DNA of 57,610 bases, taken from NCBI RefSeq assembly GCF_007896895.1, contig NZ_VOGW01000087.1, positions 1 through 57,610 on the forward strand, written 5' to 3'. Under the pieces are notes generated by a model. That model was not told the DNA's origin. It did not search any database and was given only the letters and a program-made list of their open reading frames with translations. The stretch comes from Streptomyces misionensis. Lineage in GTDB: Bacteria > Actinomycetota > Actinomycetes > Streptomycetales > Streptomycetaceae. The position numbers and the translations under genes were made by a program. Shown here piece after piece: positions 16,326-26,204 of this stretch (within the stretch, counting starts at the first letter, position 1; the number at the start of each line of letters is the position of its first letter).

Positions 16326-16478
16326 CGCCCCACCCGTTCGGCTCACCGAGCGGGCCCGTCACTCCCGGCCCACTGCTCTTTCCGGTTGCGTAACCGGCCC
16401 CCGCACGTGAGCGTTGTCGGTGCGGACGGTTAATCTGCTGATCAGTCAGTTGCGGACGCTCAGGGTTGGGAGGTCGGC

Positions 16479-16652
16479 ATGGGCGCGCTTGTCTGGCTGT
16501 TGATTCCGCTGGTGGCCGCGGTCGGCGGCGGGCTGTGGGGCAGTTGGGCCAACCGGACGCGCAAGGTGCGCAGTGACGGCCCCGAGCTCGACGGGTACGC
16601 CCGGTTCCGGGCGGCGATGGAGAAGTCCCACTCGGGCGCGGGCGGCGCCTGA
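16479..16652 (+). CDS. small single-pass membrane protein
   Basis: 57 aa from the ATG at 16479 with GGGTTGGGAGG about 5 bp upstream. The N-terminal half is one hydrophobic helix (ALVWLLIPLVAAVGGGLWG), followed by a basic stop-transfer stretch (NRTRKVR) and a hydrophilic tail ending HSGAGGA. Third codon positions are almost all G or C, supporting a real gene. It precedes the Lon-like PDZ protease by 50 bp on the same strand, so the two may be cotranscribed. Function unknown. Confidence 0.75.
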   Translation: MGALVWLLIPLVAAVGGGLWGSWANRTRKVRSDGPELDGYARFRAAMEKSHSGAGGA

Positions 16653-16702
16653 GGAGGGTGCCCTGACGGTGCGCCGACAGGGGCGTCACGTACTGTCGAG
16701 GC

Positions 16703-17800
16703 ATGCCACGCCGCACCGCGACGATGCTCGCCTCGACCCTGATGCTGATCGCGCTCCTGTGCGCCGGGATGCTCATTCCCGCGCCGTACTCGGAGATGTC
16801 TCCCGGACCGACGGTGAACACGCTCGGGGAGCACCAGGGCGAGCCGGTGCTGCAGATCTCCGGGCGCAGGACGTATCCGACGGACGGCCATCTGAACATG
16901 ACCACCGTGCGGGTGACCGGCGTGGACTTCCGGATGAACCTGGTGGAGGCCGTCTACGGCTGGCTGTCGCGCGACAGCAAGGTGGTGCCGCACGACACGC
17001 TCTACCCGAAGGGGACGACGGAGGAGCAGTCCTCCCAGCAGAACGCGGAGGAGTTCAGCCAGTCCCAGGAGAGCGCCAAGGTCGCCGCGCTCAAGCAGCT
17101 GAACGTCCCCGTGAAGTCCTGGGTGATCGTCTCCACCGTGGTCAAGGACTCCCCGGCCCAGGGCAGGCTGCACGCCGGTGATGTGATCAAGGCCGTCGAC
17201 GGCGCCGAGGTCAAGCAGCCCTCCGACGTGGCCAAGCTGGTCACCAAGCACAAGCCGGGGCAGAAGGTCGTCTTCACCGTCGTGCCCGCCAAGGAGCAGG
17301 CCGCCGCCGAGAAGGCCCACAAGACGGCCACGACCACGCAGGACGTGACGATCACCACGGCCGCCTCCGACGACAGCGGCCCCAAGCGGGCCATCGTCGG
17401 GATCTCGGCCGGGACCGACCACACCTTCCCGTTCAGCATCGACATCAAGCTCGCCGACGTCGGCGGTCCGAGCGCCGGTCTGATGTTCGCGCTCGGCATC
17501 TACGACAAGCTCACCCCGGGCAGCCTGACCGGCGGCAAGTTCGTGGCCGGCACCGGCACCATCGACGACAGCGGCACGGTCGGCCCGATCGGCGGCGTCG
17601 ACATGAAGACCCTTGGCGCGCGCGGCCAGGGCGCCCAGTACTTCCTGACGCCGGCCGACAACTGCGCGGAGGCCGCCGCGGACAAGCCGAGCGGGCTCAC
17701 CCTGGTCAAGGTGAAGACGATCAAGGACGCGCTGGGCGCGCTCAAGGACATCCGCAGCGGGGACACCGCGGCGCTGCCCCTGTGCGGCGCCAAGGGCTGA
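16703..17800 (+). CDS. YlbL-type membrane-anchored PDZ/Lon-like (S16) serine protease
   Basis: 365 aa. An N-terminal membrane anchor (about 8-27, MLASTLMLIALLCAGMLIP) puts the rest outside the cell. A PDZ domain occupies about 145-205 (VVKDSPAQGRLHAGDVIKAVDG). The C-terminal S16 domain has the catalytic serine in GGPSAGLMFAL (about 255) and the catalytic lysine in GPIGGVDMKTLGA (about 299), the Lon Ser-Lys dyad. This is the VlpA/YlbL family of actinobacteria and bacilli. No ATPase domain is present, so it acts without ATP. The substrate is unknown here. Confidence 0.9.
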   Translation: MPRRTATMLASTLMLIALLCAGMLIPAPYSEMSPGPTVNTLGEHQGEPVLQISGRRTYPTDGHLNMTTVRVTGVDFRMNLVEAVYGWLSRDSKVVPHDTLYPKGTTEEQSSQQNAEEFSQSQESAKVAALKQLNVPVKSWVIVSTVVKDSPAQGRLHAGDVIKAVDGAEVKQPSDVAKLVTKHKPGQKVVFTVVPAKEQAAAEKAHKTATTTQDVTITTAASDDSGPKRAIVGISAGTDHTFPFSIDIKLADVGGPSAGLMFALGIYDKLTPGSLTGGKFVAGTGTIDDSGTVGPIGGVDMKTLGARGQGAQYFLTPADNCAEAAADKPSGLTLVKVKTIKDALGALKDIRSGDTAALPLCGAKG

Positions 17801-17835
17801 TTCGCGGGGCACGGCCGCACGGCCCCCGGCACGGC

Positions 17836-17866
17836 TGGGGGCGCCCGTCCGACCGGGGCGCCCCCA
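17836..17866. terminator. bidirectional terminator between convergent genes
   Basis: An 11-bp perfect stem (17836-17846 with 17856-17866, arms TGGGGGCGCCC / GGGCGCCCCCA) in the 87-bp convergent gap. Confidence 0.65.
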
Positions 17867-17887
17867 CCGCCGTACCGCGGAACCGGA

Positions 17888-18430
17888 TCAGTCGGCGAAC
17901 GTCGCCGCCAGCGCCTCCGCGAGGCCCGGCACCAGGTCCGGGCCGGTCAGGACCTCCGTGGCGGAGTCCTTCTCGCGCAGCCGCAGCGCGGACTCGCGGG
18001 CGCCGTCGCGCAGCACCGCCACCGTCATCCGGACCTCCTGGCGCTCGGGGTGGTCGGCCACCCACTTGGCCAGCTTGGCCTCGCTGAGGTTCTGCGGGAC
18101 CTGTGCCTCGGCGGACGGCGGCAGCATCAGCCGCTCCACCGCGAGCGCGCAGCCGACCACCGCGTCCGGCCAGGCGATGGTGGCGAGGAACTCGTCGAGC
18201 GGCTTGCCGGAGGGGATCTCGTCCTGCTCGATCGGGGTGAGACCGGTGGTCTCGGACTCGTCCTCGAGGCCCAGCTGGGCCGCGAGCGCGGGTTCCTGGC
18301 TGCGCAGCCGGGCGGTGTCGACGAGGGCGAAGAGGCGAGCGGGCTGGTCCCAGCCGAGGCCGGAGACGTACTCGTCGATCTCGAGTACGGCCCGGGTGAG
18401 CGGGCTCGCTGCCATGGGAGTGTTGGACAT
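17888..18430 (-). CDS. PPA1309-family hypothetical protein
   Basis: 180 aa, start ATG 18430 with AGGA 8 bp upstream. Actinobacterial family named for PPA1309. Recognisable segments are [23 protein letters not shown] near the N terminus, [31 protein letters not shown] in the middle and [20 protein letters not shown] near the end. It looks cytosolic and has no catalytic motif. It is divergent from the UPF0182 gene, an association I recall as conserved in Streptomyces. Confidence 0.78.
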   Translation of the reverse strand: MSNTPMAASPLTRAVLEIDEYVSGLGWDQPARLFALVDTARLRSQEPALAAQLGLEDESETTGLTPIEQDEIPSGKPLDEFLATIAWPDAVVGCALAVERLMLPPSAEAQVPQNLSEAKLAKWVADHPERQEVRMTVAVLRDGARESALRLREKDSATEVLTGPDLVPGLAEALAATFAD

Positions 18431-18582
18431 GGGCACAATCCTGCCTGGTTCCCCACCGGAATCGGGAACCGAGCAGGGTCTGGGTAAGTTGCATAGATGT
18501 CGGCCCGCGATCACGGGGGGCCACCAGGGGTCCGCGACCACGGGGACCTGATGGATCGAGAGCGAACTTCGAGGGGCGCACC

Positions 18583-21489
18583 TTGGCTTTCCAGATGCCG
18601 GACCGCGGCCAGGGTCCCAGGGGCCCACGGACCGGGACGGGCCGTCCGTCCCGGCGGGTCAGGGCCCTCATCCTGACGCTCGGTGTGCTCGCCGTCCTCG
18701 GCATGGCGTTCAGCATGTTCGCCGGCTTCTGGACGGACTGGCTGTGGTACCGGTCGGTGCACTACTCGTCCGTGTTCACCACCACGCTGTGGACCAAGAT
18801 CGGCCTGTTCTTCGTCTTCGGTCTGCTCACCGCGTTCACGGTCGGCCTGAACATCTGGCTCGCGCACCGGCTGCGGCCCCCGCTGAGCGCCATGTCCATG
18901 GAGCAGCAGAACCTGGACCGCTACCGGATGGGCCTCGCGCCGTACAAGACCTGGCTGCTGGTCGCGATCAGCGCCCTGGTCGGGCTGATCGCGGGCGCCT
19001 CGGCCGCCGGCCAGTGGCGTACGTGGCTGATGTGGGTGAACGGCGTCCCCTTCCACCAGAAGGACCCCCAGTTCCACCTCGACATCTCCTTCTACGCCTT
19101 CGAGCTGCCCTGGTACCGGTTCCTGCTGGCCTTCGGCTTCGCCGCCGTGATCCTCGGCCTGATCGCCGCCGCCTTCACCCACTACCTGTACGGCGGGCTG
19201 CGCGTCACCAGCCCCGGCGCGCGCGCCACGGCCGCCGCGACCGGGCACCTCTCGGTGCTCCTCGGTCTCTTCGTCGCGCTGAAGGCGGTCGCCTACTGGC
19301 TCGACCGGTACGGCCTCGCGGTGAAGTCCAGCGGCTTCAGGTCCGGCGACTGGACCGGTCTGCGCTATGTCGACGCCAACGCCTATCTGCCGGCCAAGAC
19401 GATCCTGTTCTGCATCGCCGTCATCTGCGCGCTGCTGTTCTTCGCGACCCTGTGGCGGCGCACCTGGCAGCTGTCCGTCATCGGCTTCGGCCTGATGGTG
19501 CTGTCGGCGATCCTGATCGGCGGGCTGTACCCGGCGATCGTGCAGAAGTTCCAGGTCCAGCCCAACGAGCAGGCCAAGGAAGCCCCGTACGTCCAGAAGA
19601 ACATCGCGGCGACCCGCAAGGCGTACGGCATCGACGACACCCAGGTCGTCAAGTACGAGGGCAAGCCCGCCACCGAGGACGACGCCAAGCTGCGCGCGGA
19701 CGCGGACGACGCGGCGAGCATCCGGATCATGGACCCGAACATCGTCTCGCCGACGTTCCAGCAGGCGCAGCAGGTGAAGGACTACTACGGGTTCCCGGCC
19801 AACCTGGACGTCGACCGGTACCCCACCAAGGACGGCAAGCTCCAGGACACCGTCATAGGCGTGCGCGAGCTGAACCTCAAGGGCAAGGGGATCAAGCACA
19901 ACTGGATCAACGACCACTTCCGCTACACGCACGGGTACGGCGTGGTCGCCGCCAAGGGCACCGAGGCCGACGACGGCGAACCCGTCTTCACCGAGTACAA
20001 CCTGCCGCCCGAGGGCGATCTGGGCACCTACCAGCCGCGGGTCTACTACGGAGAGAAGACCACCACCTACTCCATCGTCGGCGGTCCCCAGAAGGAGATC
20101 GACTACTCCACCGACGACCACGGCGAGAAGACCACCAGTTACACCGGCAAGAGCGGCGTCAACCTCGACAACCCGGTCAACCGGGCCGCGTACGCGGTGG
20201 CGTTCAACGAGCCGCAGATCCTCTACTCGGGCGCGATCGGCAAGGGCTCGCGGATCCTGTACAACCGCACGCCCAAGGAGCGCGTCGAGGCGGTCGCCCC
20301 CTGGCTGACCATCGACGGCGACACCTACCCGGCCGTCGTCGACGGCCGCATACAGTGGATCGTCGACGCCTACACGACGTCGAACGCCTACCCGTACTCC
20401 TCCCGTACCACCCTCGGCGACACCACGGCCGACTCGCTGACCACCGGCAGGGACGACCGCAGCGTGGTCGCCCAGCAGAACCGGGTCAACTACATCCGCA
20501 ACTCGGTGAAGGCGACCGTCGACGCGTACACCGGCGAGGTCAAGCTCTACCAGTGGGACACCCAGGACCCGGTGCTGAAGACCTGGATGAAGGCGTTCCC
20601 CGGCACGGTGCAGCCGAAGAGCGCCATCTCGCCGGAGCTGCTGTCCCATCTGCGGTACCCGCAGGACCTGTTCAAGGTCCAGCGCGAACTGCTCACCCGC
20701 TACCACGTGACGGACGCGCAGACCTTCCTCACCGGCAGCGAGGTGTGGCAGGTGCCGGCCGACCCGACCAACAAGTCGGGCGACGCGGTGCCGCCGTACT
20801 ACCTGAGCATGAAGATGCCCGGCCAGAGCGGCCAGGCGTTCTCGCTGTCGACCACGTTCACGCCGGCCGGCCGGTACAGCCTCAGCGCCTTCATGTCGGT
20901 CGACTCCGAGGCGGACAGCGGCGATTACGGCAAGATCAGAATCCTGAAGCTGCCCACCAGCCAGACGGTCGACGGACCCAAGCAGGTGCAGAGCCAGTTC
21001 AACTCCGAACAGGACATCGCCGCCGCCATCAAACTCCTCAAGGGCGGCGACTCGGAGGTGGAGTACGGCAATCTGCTGACCGTGCCGCTGGACGGCGGAC
21101 TGCTCTATGTGGAGCCGGTCTACGTACGCGGCGGTGGACTCAAACTCCCGTTGCAGCGCAAGGTGTTGGTGACCTACGCGGGCAAGCCCCCCGCGTTCGA
21201 GAACACGCTCGGCGAGGCACTGGACAAGATCTTCGGCAAGCAGGGCGACACGACCGCGCCGCCGGACACCGGCGCCGCCGCCCCGCCCGCGTCCGCCGAC
21301 CCGACGGTCCAGCAGGCTCTGGCCGACGCCCAGAAGGCCTTCGACGCGGGACAGAAGGCGCTGAAGCAGCCGGACGGCCCGGACTGGGGCGCCTACGCCA
21401 AGGCGCAGAAGGACCTCAAGTCCGCGCTGGAGCGCGCCGAGAAGGCGGAGCACGAGGCCGCGGGCACGAAGGGCGGGAAGAAGGGCTGA
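18583..21489 (+). CDS. UPF0182-family large membrane protein
   Basis: 968 aa, COG1615. After a basic, disordered start come about seven hydrophobic helices in the first 330 residues (for example [55 protein letters not shown]), then a long extracytoplasmic domain and an acidic, Ala-rich C terminus ([19 protein letters not shown]). Family function is unknown. The TTG at 18583 is supported by GAGGGG 6 bp upstream; the ATG at 18595 lacks such spacing. tRNA-fMet follows 41 bp after the stop. Confidence 0.9.
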   Translation: MAFQMPDRGQGPRGPRTGTGRPSRRVRALILTLGVLAVLGMAFSMFAGFWTDWLWYRSVHYSSVFTTTLWTKIGLFFVFGLLTAFTVGLNIWLAHRLRPPLSAMSMEQQNLDRYRMGLAPYKTWLLVAISALVGLIAGASAAGQWRTWLMWVNGVPFHQKDPQFHLDISFYAFELPWYRFLLAFGFAAVILGLIAAAFTHYLYGGLRVTSPGARATAAATGHLSVLLGLFVALKAVAYWLDRYGLAVKSSGFRSGDWTGLRYVDANAYLPAKTILFCIAVICALLFFATLWRRTWQLSVIGFGLMVLSAILIGGLYPAIVQKFQVQPNEQAKEAPYVQKNIAATRKAYGIDDTQVVKYEGKPATEDDAKLRADADDAASIRIMDPNIVSPTFQQAQQVKDYYGFPANLDVDRYPTKDGKLQDTVIGVRELNLKGKGIKHNWINDHFRYTHGYGVVAAKGTEADDGEPVFTEYNLPPEGDLGTYQPRVYYGEKTTTYSIVGGPQKEIDYSTDDHGEKTTSYTGKSGVNLDNPVNRAAYAVAFNEPQILYSGAIGKGSRILYNRTPKERVEAVAPWLTIDGDTYPAVVDGRIQWIVDAYTTSNAYPYSSRTTLGDTTADSLTTGRDDRSVVAQQNRVNYIRNSVKATVDAYTGEVKLYQWDTQDPVLKTWMKAFPGTVQPKSAISPELLSHLRYPQDLFKVQRELLTRYHVTDAQTFLTGSEVWQVPADPTNKSGDAVPPYYLSMKMPGQSGQAFSLSTTFTPAGRYSLSAFMSVDSEADSGDYGKIRILKLPTSQTVDGPKQVQSQFNSEQDIAAAIKLLKGGDSEVEYGNLLTVPLDGGLLYVEPVYVRGGGLKLPLQRKVLVTYAGKPPAFENTLGEALDKIFGKQGDTTAPPDTGAAAPPASADPTVQQALADAQKAFDAGQKALKQPDGPDWGAYAKAQKDLKSALERAEKAEHEAAGTKGGKKG

Positions 21490-21530
21490 TCGAGGCCGCC
21501 TCGCGTCGTGATACGGTTGAGGAACAACGA

Positions 21531-21604
21531 CGCGGGGTGGAGCAGCTCGGTAGCTCGCTGGGCTCATAACCCAGAGGTCGCAGGTTCAAATCCTGTCCCC
21601 GCTA
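21531..21604 (+). tRNA. initiator tRNA-fMet (CAU), copy 1
   Basis: 74 nt without encoded CCA. Anticodon CAT lies in CTGGGCTCATAACCCAG. The three consecutive G:C pairs at the base of the anticodon stem and the unpaired first base of the acceptor stem (C1 against T72) mark an initiator tRNA. T-loop GGTTCAAATCC is present. Identical to the copy at 23741-23814. Confidence 0.95.
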
Positions 21605-21611
21605 CTGCAAT

Positions 21612-21646
21612 CGAAGGCCCGGATCCTCAAGGGATCCGGGCCTTCG
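21612..21646 (+). terminator. terminator after tRNA-fMet copy 1
   Basis: A perfect 15-bp stem (21612-21626 with 21632-21646), loop TCAAG, starting 8 nt after the tRNA. Confidence 0.8.
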
Positions 21647-21820
21647 TGGTGTGCGGACACGTATCGGGGCGGGATCGGGGAAGGCGTTACGGCCGCGCCG
21701 CCGTGAGGAGTTGGGCGGTGTGTGTTTGACTTGTCGTCCTGTGGGCATGTCGACAAAACGCTGAAGTGACCTCACGGGGTGGGGTATACCGGGTGTACCC
21801 AGGTTGCGGGTGGTGCGACG

Positions 21821-23668
21821 ATGGACGTTATGGGGGACAAGGCAACTCTGTTCGAGTCAGGGCGATTTGTACAGAATTTCGGTGAGGGGCCGGCCCGCGA
21901 CGAGGTGGGTGACATGGCCGACGCCGCCGACGAGGTGCGCCTCGCGCTCGCCGCACGCGGCGGTGACGCGGAGGCCGCCAGCGTCCTCGGCGCCATGCTG
22001 CTGCGCCGCGGCGACCTCGAAGGAGCCGAACCCCATCTGCGGGCCGCCACCGCGGCCGGTGACCGGGCCGCCGCCAACAACCTGGGCGTCCTGCTGCACC
22101 AGCGCGGCTACCCCGACGAGGCCGCCGGCTGGTGGCGCATCGCCGCCGTCGCCGGTTCCGCCGCCGCCGGGCACGCGCTCGGCCGCTACCACCGCGAACG
22201 CGGCGACGAGCCCGCCGCCGAGTACTGGCTGCGCCAGTCCGCCGAGCAGGGCCACGTCCTCGGCATCTACGCCCTCGCCGACCTGCTGGAGCACCGCGGG
22301 GACGCCACCGCCGGGCGCTGGATGCGGCTCGCCGCCGAGCGCGGGCACCGGGAGGCCGCCTACCGGGTGGCGCGCGCCCTCGACCGCGGGACCGGACGCT
22401 TCGCCGACGAGCACGAGACCGGGCGCCGGGACGGGAGCGGGAGCGACGAGGCCGCGGAGGAGGCCGAGGAGGCCGAGCAGTGGTACCGGCAGGCCGCCGC
22501 GCGCGGTCACCGGCGGGCCGCCCTGCAGCTCGGGGCGATCCTGGAGCAGCGCGGCGAGCTGAAGGAGGCCGGGCGCTGGTACCTGACCGCCGCCAAGGAC
22601 GGCGAGCCGCGTGCCGCCTGCGCCCTCGGCTTCCTGCTGCGGGACGCCGGGGACACCGAGAGCGCGGCCGTGTGGTGGCTGCGCGCGGCCCAGGAGGGCG
22701 ACGGCAACGCGGCCAACGCGCTCGGCGCGCTGCACGCCGAGCGCGGCGAGACGCAGACCGCCGAGCGCTGGTACCGGGCCGCGCTGGACGCGGGCGACGA
22801 CAACGGCGCCTACAACCTCGCCCTGCTCTGCGTCGAGCAGGGGCGCACCGCGCAGGCCGAGCAGTGGTACCGGCGCGCCGCCTACGCCGGGCACCGGGAG
22901 GCCGCCAACGCGCTGGCCATCCTGCTGCTCCAGGTCGGCGACACCTCCGGCGCCGAGCCCTGGTTCTCCAAGGCGGCCGAGGCCGGCAGCGTGGACGCGG
23001 CCTTCAACCTCGGCATCCTGTACGCCGGGCGCGGCGAGGAGGCGATGGCGCTGCGCTGGTACGAGCGGGCGGCCGCCGCCGGGCACACCGAGGCCGCGCT
23101 CCAGGTCGGCATGGCCCGGCTGCGCGAGGGCGACGAGCGGGCGGCGGAACGGCATCTGCGCTGCGCCGCGGGGGGCGGCAGCGCGGAGGCGGCATACCGG
23201 CTGGCCGCCCTGCTGGACGCCCGCCGGCCGCCGCGGCCCGCGCACGAGCTGGGGGAGAGCGCGCACGAGAAGGCCGAGTGCGAGGAGTGGTACGAGCGGG
23301 CCGCGCAGCAGGGGCACCGGCGTGCCCAGGTGCGGGTCGGCATGCTCGCCTCCGCGCGGGGCGACGTGGTGGAGGCGGCGCGCTGGTACCGGGCGGCGGC
23401 CGAGGCCGGGTCGCGCAACGGCGCCTTCAACCTCGGGCTGCTGCTGGCGCGGGAGGGGAGCGAGCCGGAGGCCGTGGTGTGGTGGACGCGGGCGGCGGAC
23501 GACGGGCACGGGCGCGCGGCGCTGCGGCTCGCGCTCGTCTGCGCGCGCCGGGGCGAGCTGGCGGAGGGGCAGCGCTGGGCGGCCCGGGCGGCGGAGCTGG
23601 GCCCGGCGGAGGTCACGGAGCGGGCGGGGCGGCTGCGGGACGCGCTGCGGGAGGAACTGTCGGCGTGA
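21821..23668 (+). CDS. Sel1/TPR repeat protein
   Basis: About 615 aa made almost wholly of Sel1-like (TPR-type) helical repeats of about 36 residues with the recurring pattern A-x-x-W-Y-R-x-A-A-x-x-G-x-x-x-A-A (for example AEQWYRQAAARGHRRAALQLG, EAGRWYLTAAKDGEPRAACALG). Such solenoids mediate protein contacts; no enzyme domain is attached, and there is no signal peptide. The ATG at 21821 is chosen (GGGTGG 7 bp upstream), and the ATG at 21830 is equally possible. The gene sits exactly between two identical tRNA-fMet genes. Confidence 0.85.
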   Translation: MDVMGDKATLFESGRFVQNFGEGPARDEVGDMADAADEVRLALAARGGDAEAASVLGAMLLRRGDLEGAEPHLRAATAAGDRAAANNLGVLLHQRGYPDEAAGWWRIAAVAGSAAAGHALGRYHRERGDEPAAEYWLRQSAEQGHVLGIYALADLLEHRGDATAGRWMRLAAERGHREAAYRVARALDRGTGRFADEHETGRRDGSGSDEAAEEAEEAEQWYRQAAARGHRRAALQLGAILEQRGELKEAGRWYLTAAKDGEPRAACALGFLLRDAGDTESAAVWWLRAAQEGDGNAANALGALHAERGETQTAERWYRAALDAGDDNGAYNLALLCVEQGRTAQAEQWYRRAAYAGHREAANALAILLLQVGDTSGAEPWFSKAAEAGSVDAAFNLGILYAGRGEEAMALRWYERAAAAGHTEAALQVGMARLREGDERAAERHLRCAAGGGSAEAAYRLAALLDARRPPRPAHELGESAHEKAECEEWYERAAQQGHRRAQVRVGMLASARGDVVEAARWYRAAAEAGSRNGAFNLGLLLAREGSEPEAVVWWTRAADDGHGRAALRLALVCARRGELAEGQRWAARAAELGPAEVTERAGRLRDALREELSA

Positions 23669-23740
23669 GTGGCCCTGGTCACTCGCCCCCGAATGGATTT
23701 GCTTCCGTCGGCTTCCCTCGCGTAATGTCGAGTTCATCGA

Positions 23741-23814
23741 CGCGGGGTGGAGCAGCTCGGTAGCTCGCTGGGCTCATAACCCAGAGGTCGCAGGTTCAAA
23801 TCCTGTCCCCGCTA
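23741..23814 (+). tRNA. initiator tRNA-fMet (CAU), copy 2
   Basis: Identical over all 74 nt to copy 1, including the flanking CGA before and CTG after, but with different upstream promoter sequence and a different downstream terminator. CCA is not encoded. Confidence 0.95.
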
Positions 23815-23821
23815 CTGAAGG

Positions 23822-23859
23822 CTGAGGGCCGGAATCCAGAAATGGGTTCCGGCCCTCAG
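23822..23859 (+). terminator. terminator after tRNA-fMet copy 2
   Basis: A 13-bp perfect stem (23822-23834 with 23847-23859) that can extend inward by three more pairs to the loop AGAAAT. Confidence 0.75.
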
Positions 23860-23904
23860 TCGTATGCGGGCAGCCGCAGGCGGCCTTGAGCGGGCGGCCG
23901 TCCG

Positions 23905-23959
23905 CGGGTGCGGCCCTGGGCGGGCGCCAAAACGGGTGCGGCCCTGCGCGGGCGCAAAA
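23905..23959. repeat. tandem direct repeat, two 27-28-bp units
   Basis: The unit begins CGGGTGCGGCCCTG and ends GCGGGCGC(C)AAAA. Unit 1 is 23905-23932 and unit 2 is 23933-23959, with one or two differences. It lies in the convergent gap between tRNA-fMet copy 2 and catR, immediately beside the catR terminator. Confidence 0.6.
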
Positions 23960-23984
23960 AAAAGAGGGGGCTCGCGGCCCCCTC
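23956..23984 (-). terminator. intrinsic terminator of catR
   Basis: Read on the minus strand: an 8-bp stem GAGGGGGC/GCCCCCTC (23964-23971 with 23977-23984) followed by eight T (the A-run at 23956-23963). A classic Rho-independent signal. Confidence 0.85.
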
Positions 23985-24006
23985 GATCACTCCCCGAGTG
24001 CTTGCG

Positions 24007-24423
24007 TCATGCGCCGGCGCACTCCGGGCACAGCCCCCGGTACGTCACCTCGACGTCCGACACCGTGAAGCCGAAGCGCTCGGTGTCGGGGAGGTCGGCG
24101 AGCGGATTGCCCGTCGGGTGGACGTCCCGGATCGCGCCGCAGTGGGCGCAGACCAGGTGGTGGTGCGGCCGGTGCGCGTTCGGGTCGTACCGCTTGGCGC
24201 GCTTGTCCGTCGTGACTTCCAGCACCTCGCCGAGGGTGACCAGCTCACCGAGGGTGTTGTAGACGGTCGCCCGGGAGATCTCCGGGAGCTTCGCGACAGC
24301 CCGCGCATGGACCTCGTCGGCTGTCAGATGGACGTGCTCGCCGTCGAGGACCTCGGCCACCACGCGTCGCTGCGCGGTCATCCGCCATCCGCGTCCACGC
24401 AGTCGTTCCAGAAGGTCGCTCAT
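24007..24423 (-). CDS. catR: Fur-family H2O2-responsive repressor CatR
   Basis: 138 aa. N-terminal winged helix ([14 protein letters not shown], with recognition helix [13 protein letters not shown]). Metal sites: the HxHHxxxC-type [12 protein letters not shown] (about 86-97) and the C-terminal CPEC, the structural zinc CxxC pairs. This is PerR/CatR-like: the divergent neighbour is a monofunctional catalase, and in Streptomyces CatR represses catA until oxidised by peroxide. The ATG at 24423 faces catA, with 145 bp between start codons. Expression is probably autoregulated from the shared region. Confidence 0.92.
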   Translation of the reverse strand: MSDLLERLRGRGWRMTAQRRVVAEVLDGEHVHLTADEVHARAVAKLPEISRATVYNTLGELVTLGEVLEVTTDKRAKRYDPNAHRPHHHLVCAHCGAIRDVHPTGNPLADLPDTERFGFTVSDVEVTYRGLCPECAGA

Positions 24424-24484
24424 GGCTACCAGCCTAACAGCAAGGTGGACCAGGACGGGAATAGGTGTGAGTTTGGAATCCTAT

Positions 24485-24512
24485 TTGACTTGGACTGAGT
24501 CCAATGTAGGAT
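24485..24512 (+). promoter_or_regulatory. catA promoter with CatR operator in the spacer
   Basis: A -35 TTGACT (24485-24490) and a -10 TAGGAT (24507-24512) are spaced 16 bp apart. Between and over them lies the 15-bp palindrome TTGGACTGAGTCCAA (24490-24504). A repressor bound there would block sigma access. Fur/PerR-type dimers bind such palindromes, and CatR is the obvious candidate. Confidence 0.75.
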
Positions 24513-24568
24513 CGGACTCGGCTTTGGCCAAGGGACAGGATTGGCCGGCGATGACGCAGGAGGCGCAC

Positions 24569-26023
24569 GTGACGCAGGGACCGCTCACCACGGAGGCCGG
24601 TGCTCCGGTGGCCGACAACCAGAACAGCGAGACGGCGGGCGTCGGCGGCCCCGTCCTGGTCCAGGACCAGCTGCTGCTGGAGAAGTTGGCGCACTTCAAC
24701 CGCGAGCGCATCCCGGAGCGGGTCGTGCACGCGCGCGGCGCCGGGGCCTACGGCACCTTCACCGTGACCGCCGACGTGACGCCGTACACCCGCGCCGCCT
24801 TCCTCTCGGAGATCGGCAAGGAGACCGAGGTCTTCCTGCGCTTCTCCACCGTGGCCGGGAACCTGGGCGCGGCGGACGCCGTGCGCGACCCGCGCGGTTT
24901 CGCGCTGAAGTTCTACACCGAGGAGGGCAACTACGACCTCGTCGGCAACAACACCCCGGTCTTCTTCATCCGGGACGCGATCAAGTTCCCCGACTTCATC
25001 CACACCCAGAAGCGCGACCCCTACACCGGCAGCACGGAGGCCGACAACGTCTGGGACTTCTGGAGCCTGTCGCCCGAGTCGACGCACCAGGTGACCTGGC
25101 TGTTCGGCGACCGCGGCATCCCGGCGTCGTACCGGCACATGGACGGCTTCGGCTCGCACACCTTCCAGTGGAACAACGAGGCCGGCGAGGTCTTCTGGGT
25201 CAAGTACCACTTCAAGACCGACCAGGGGATCAAGAACCTCACCGCCGAGGAGGCGGCCGTCCTCGCCGGCCGGGACCCCGACTCGCACCAGCGCGACCTG
25301 CGGGAGGCGATCGAGCGGGGCGAGTTCCCGAGCTGGACCGTGGGTGTGCAGATCATGCCGGCGGCGGACGCGGCGACCTACCGCTTCAACCCCTTCGACC
25401 TGACCAAGGTGTGGCCGCACGCGGACTACCCGGTCATCGAGATCGGCAAGCTGGAGCTGAACCGCAACCCGCAGAACGTCTTCGCCGAGGTCGAGCAGTC
25501 GATCTTCAGCCCCTCGCACTTCGTGCCGGGCATCGGCCCCTCGCCGGACAAGATGCTCCAGGGCCGGCTCTTCGCCTACGGCGACGCGCACCGCTACCGC
25601 GTCGGCATCAACGCCGACCACCTGCCGGTCAACCGTCCGCACGCCACCGAGGCGCGCACCCACTCCCGCGACGGCCACCTCTACGACGGCCGGCACGGCG
25701 GCGCCAAGAACTACGAGCCCAACAGCTTCGGCGGGCCGCAGCAGACCGGGCGGGCGCTGTGGGCGTCGTACGACGGTTTCACCGCCGGCACCGGTGACCA
25801 CCCGACTCCGCGGCACGCCGAGGACGACGACTTCGTGCAGGCCGGCAACCTCTACCGGCTGATGACGGAGGAGGAGAAGGAGCGCCTGATCGGCAACCTG
25901 GCCGGGGCGATCTCCCAGGTCTCCCGCGAGGACATCGCGGAGCGCGCGATCGGCAACTTCGCGGCCGCGGACGCCGACTTCGGCAAGCGGCTGGAGGCGG
26001 CGGTGCGCGCGCTGCGCGGCTGA
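24569..26023 (+). CDS. catA: monofunctional heme catalase
   Basis: Small-subunit clade 3 catalase, 484 aa, converting H2O2 to water and oxygen. Active-site segment [13 protein letters not shown] with the catalytic His (about 52), FLRFSTVAG, the catalytic Asn in [23 protein letters not shown], and the proximal heme ligand Tyr in [14 protein letters not shown]. The GTG at 24569 has GCAGGAGG 6 bp upstream; an ATG at 24551 is also in frame. The product reads [18 protein letters not shown], as I recall for S. coelicolor CatA. It is controlled by the divergent CatR. Confidence 0.95.
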   Translation: MTQGPLTTEAGAPVADNQNSETAGVGGPVLVQDQLLLEKLAHFNRERIPERVVHARGAGAYGTFTVTADVTPYTRAAFLSEIGKETEVFLRFSTVAGNLGAADAVRDPRGFALKFYTEEGNYDLVGNNTPVFFIRDAIKFPDFIHTQKRDPYTGSTEADNVWDFWSLSPESTHQVTWLFGDRGIPASYRHMDGFGSHTFQWNNEAGEVFWVKYHFKTDQGIKNLTAEEAAVLAGRDPDSHQRDLREAIERGEFPSWTVGVQIMPAADAATYRFNPFDLTKVWPHADYPVIEIGKLELNRNPQNVFAEVEQSIFSPSHFVPGIGPSPDKMLQGRLFAYGDAHRYRVGINADHLPVNRPHATEARTHSRDGHLYDGRHGGAKNYEPNSFGGPQQTGRALWASYDGFTAGTGDHPTPRHAEDDDFVQAGNLYRLMTEEEKERLIGNLAGAISQVSREDIAERAIGNFAAADADFGKRLEAAVRALRG

Positions 26024-26049
26024 GCCGGCGGCACACACCCGTCTGCCGG

Positions 26050-26086
26050 GCGGGCCGGATCCCCAGGTGCTCGGGGTCCGGCCCGC
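26050..26086 (+). terminator. catA terminator
   Basis: A long stem GCGGGCCGGA...TCCGGCCCGC (26050-26059 with 26077-26086), with an inner CCCC/GGGG helix after a 1-nt bulge. The rest of the gap to 26204 is GC-rich low-complexity sequence with short GGGCCGCGG words and no gene. Confidence 0.65.
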
Positions 26087-26204
26087 TTCGCGTGCGCGGG
26101 ATCGCGGCCGGCTCGTCGGAGCCGGGCCGCGGCCGGACGACCCCGGGAGCCGGACCTCGGCCGGGTGCGGCCCCGGAGCCGGGCCGCGGAGGCGGAGCCG
26201 GGCC

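Noticed and set aside
18511..21567. 1018-codon open frame opposite the UPF0182 gene
   Set aside because: The product is compositionally biased without any domain, while the plus-strand frame is a complete UPF0182 protein.
21531..23814. tRNA pair as the ends of an integrated mobile element
   Set aside because: The full tRNAs are repeated rather than a short att core, and there is no integrase or other mobile gene between them; the Sel1 gene matches host codon use.
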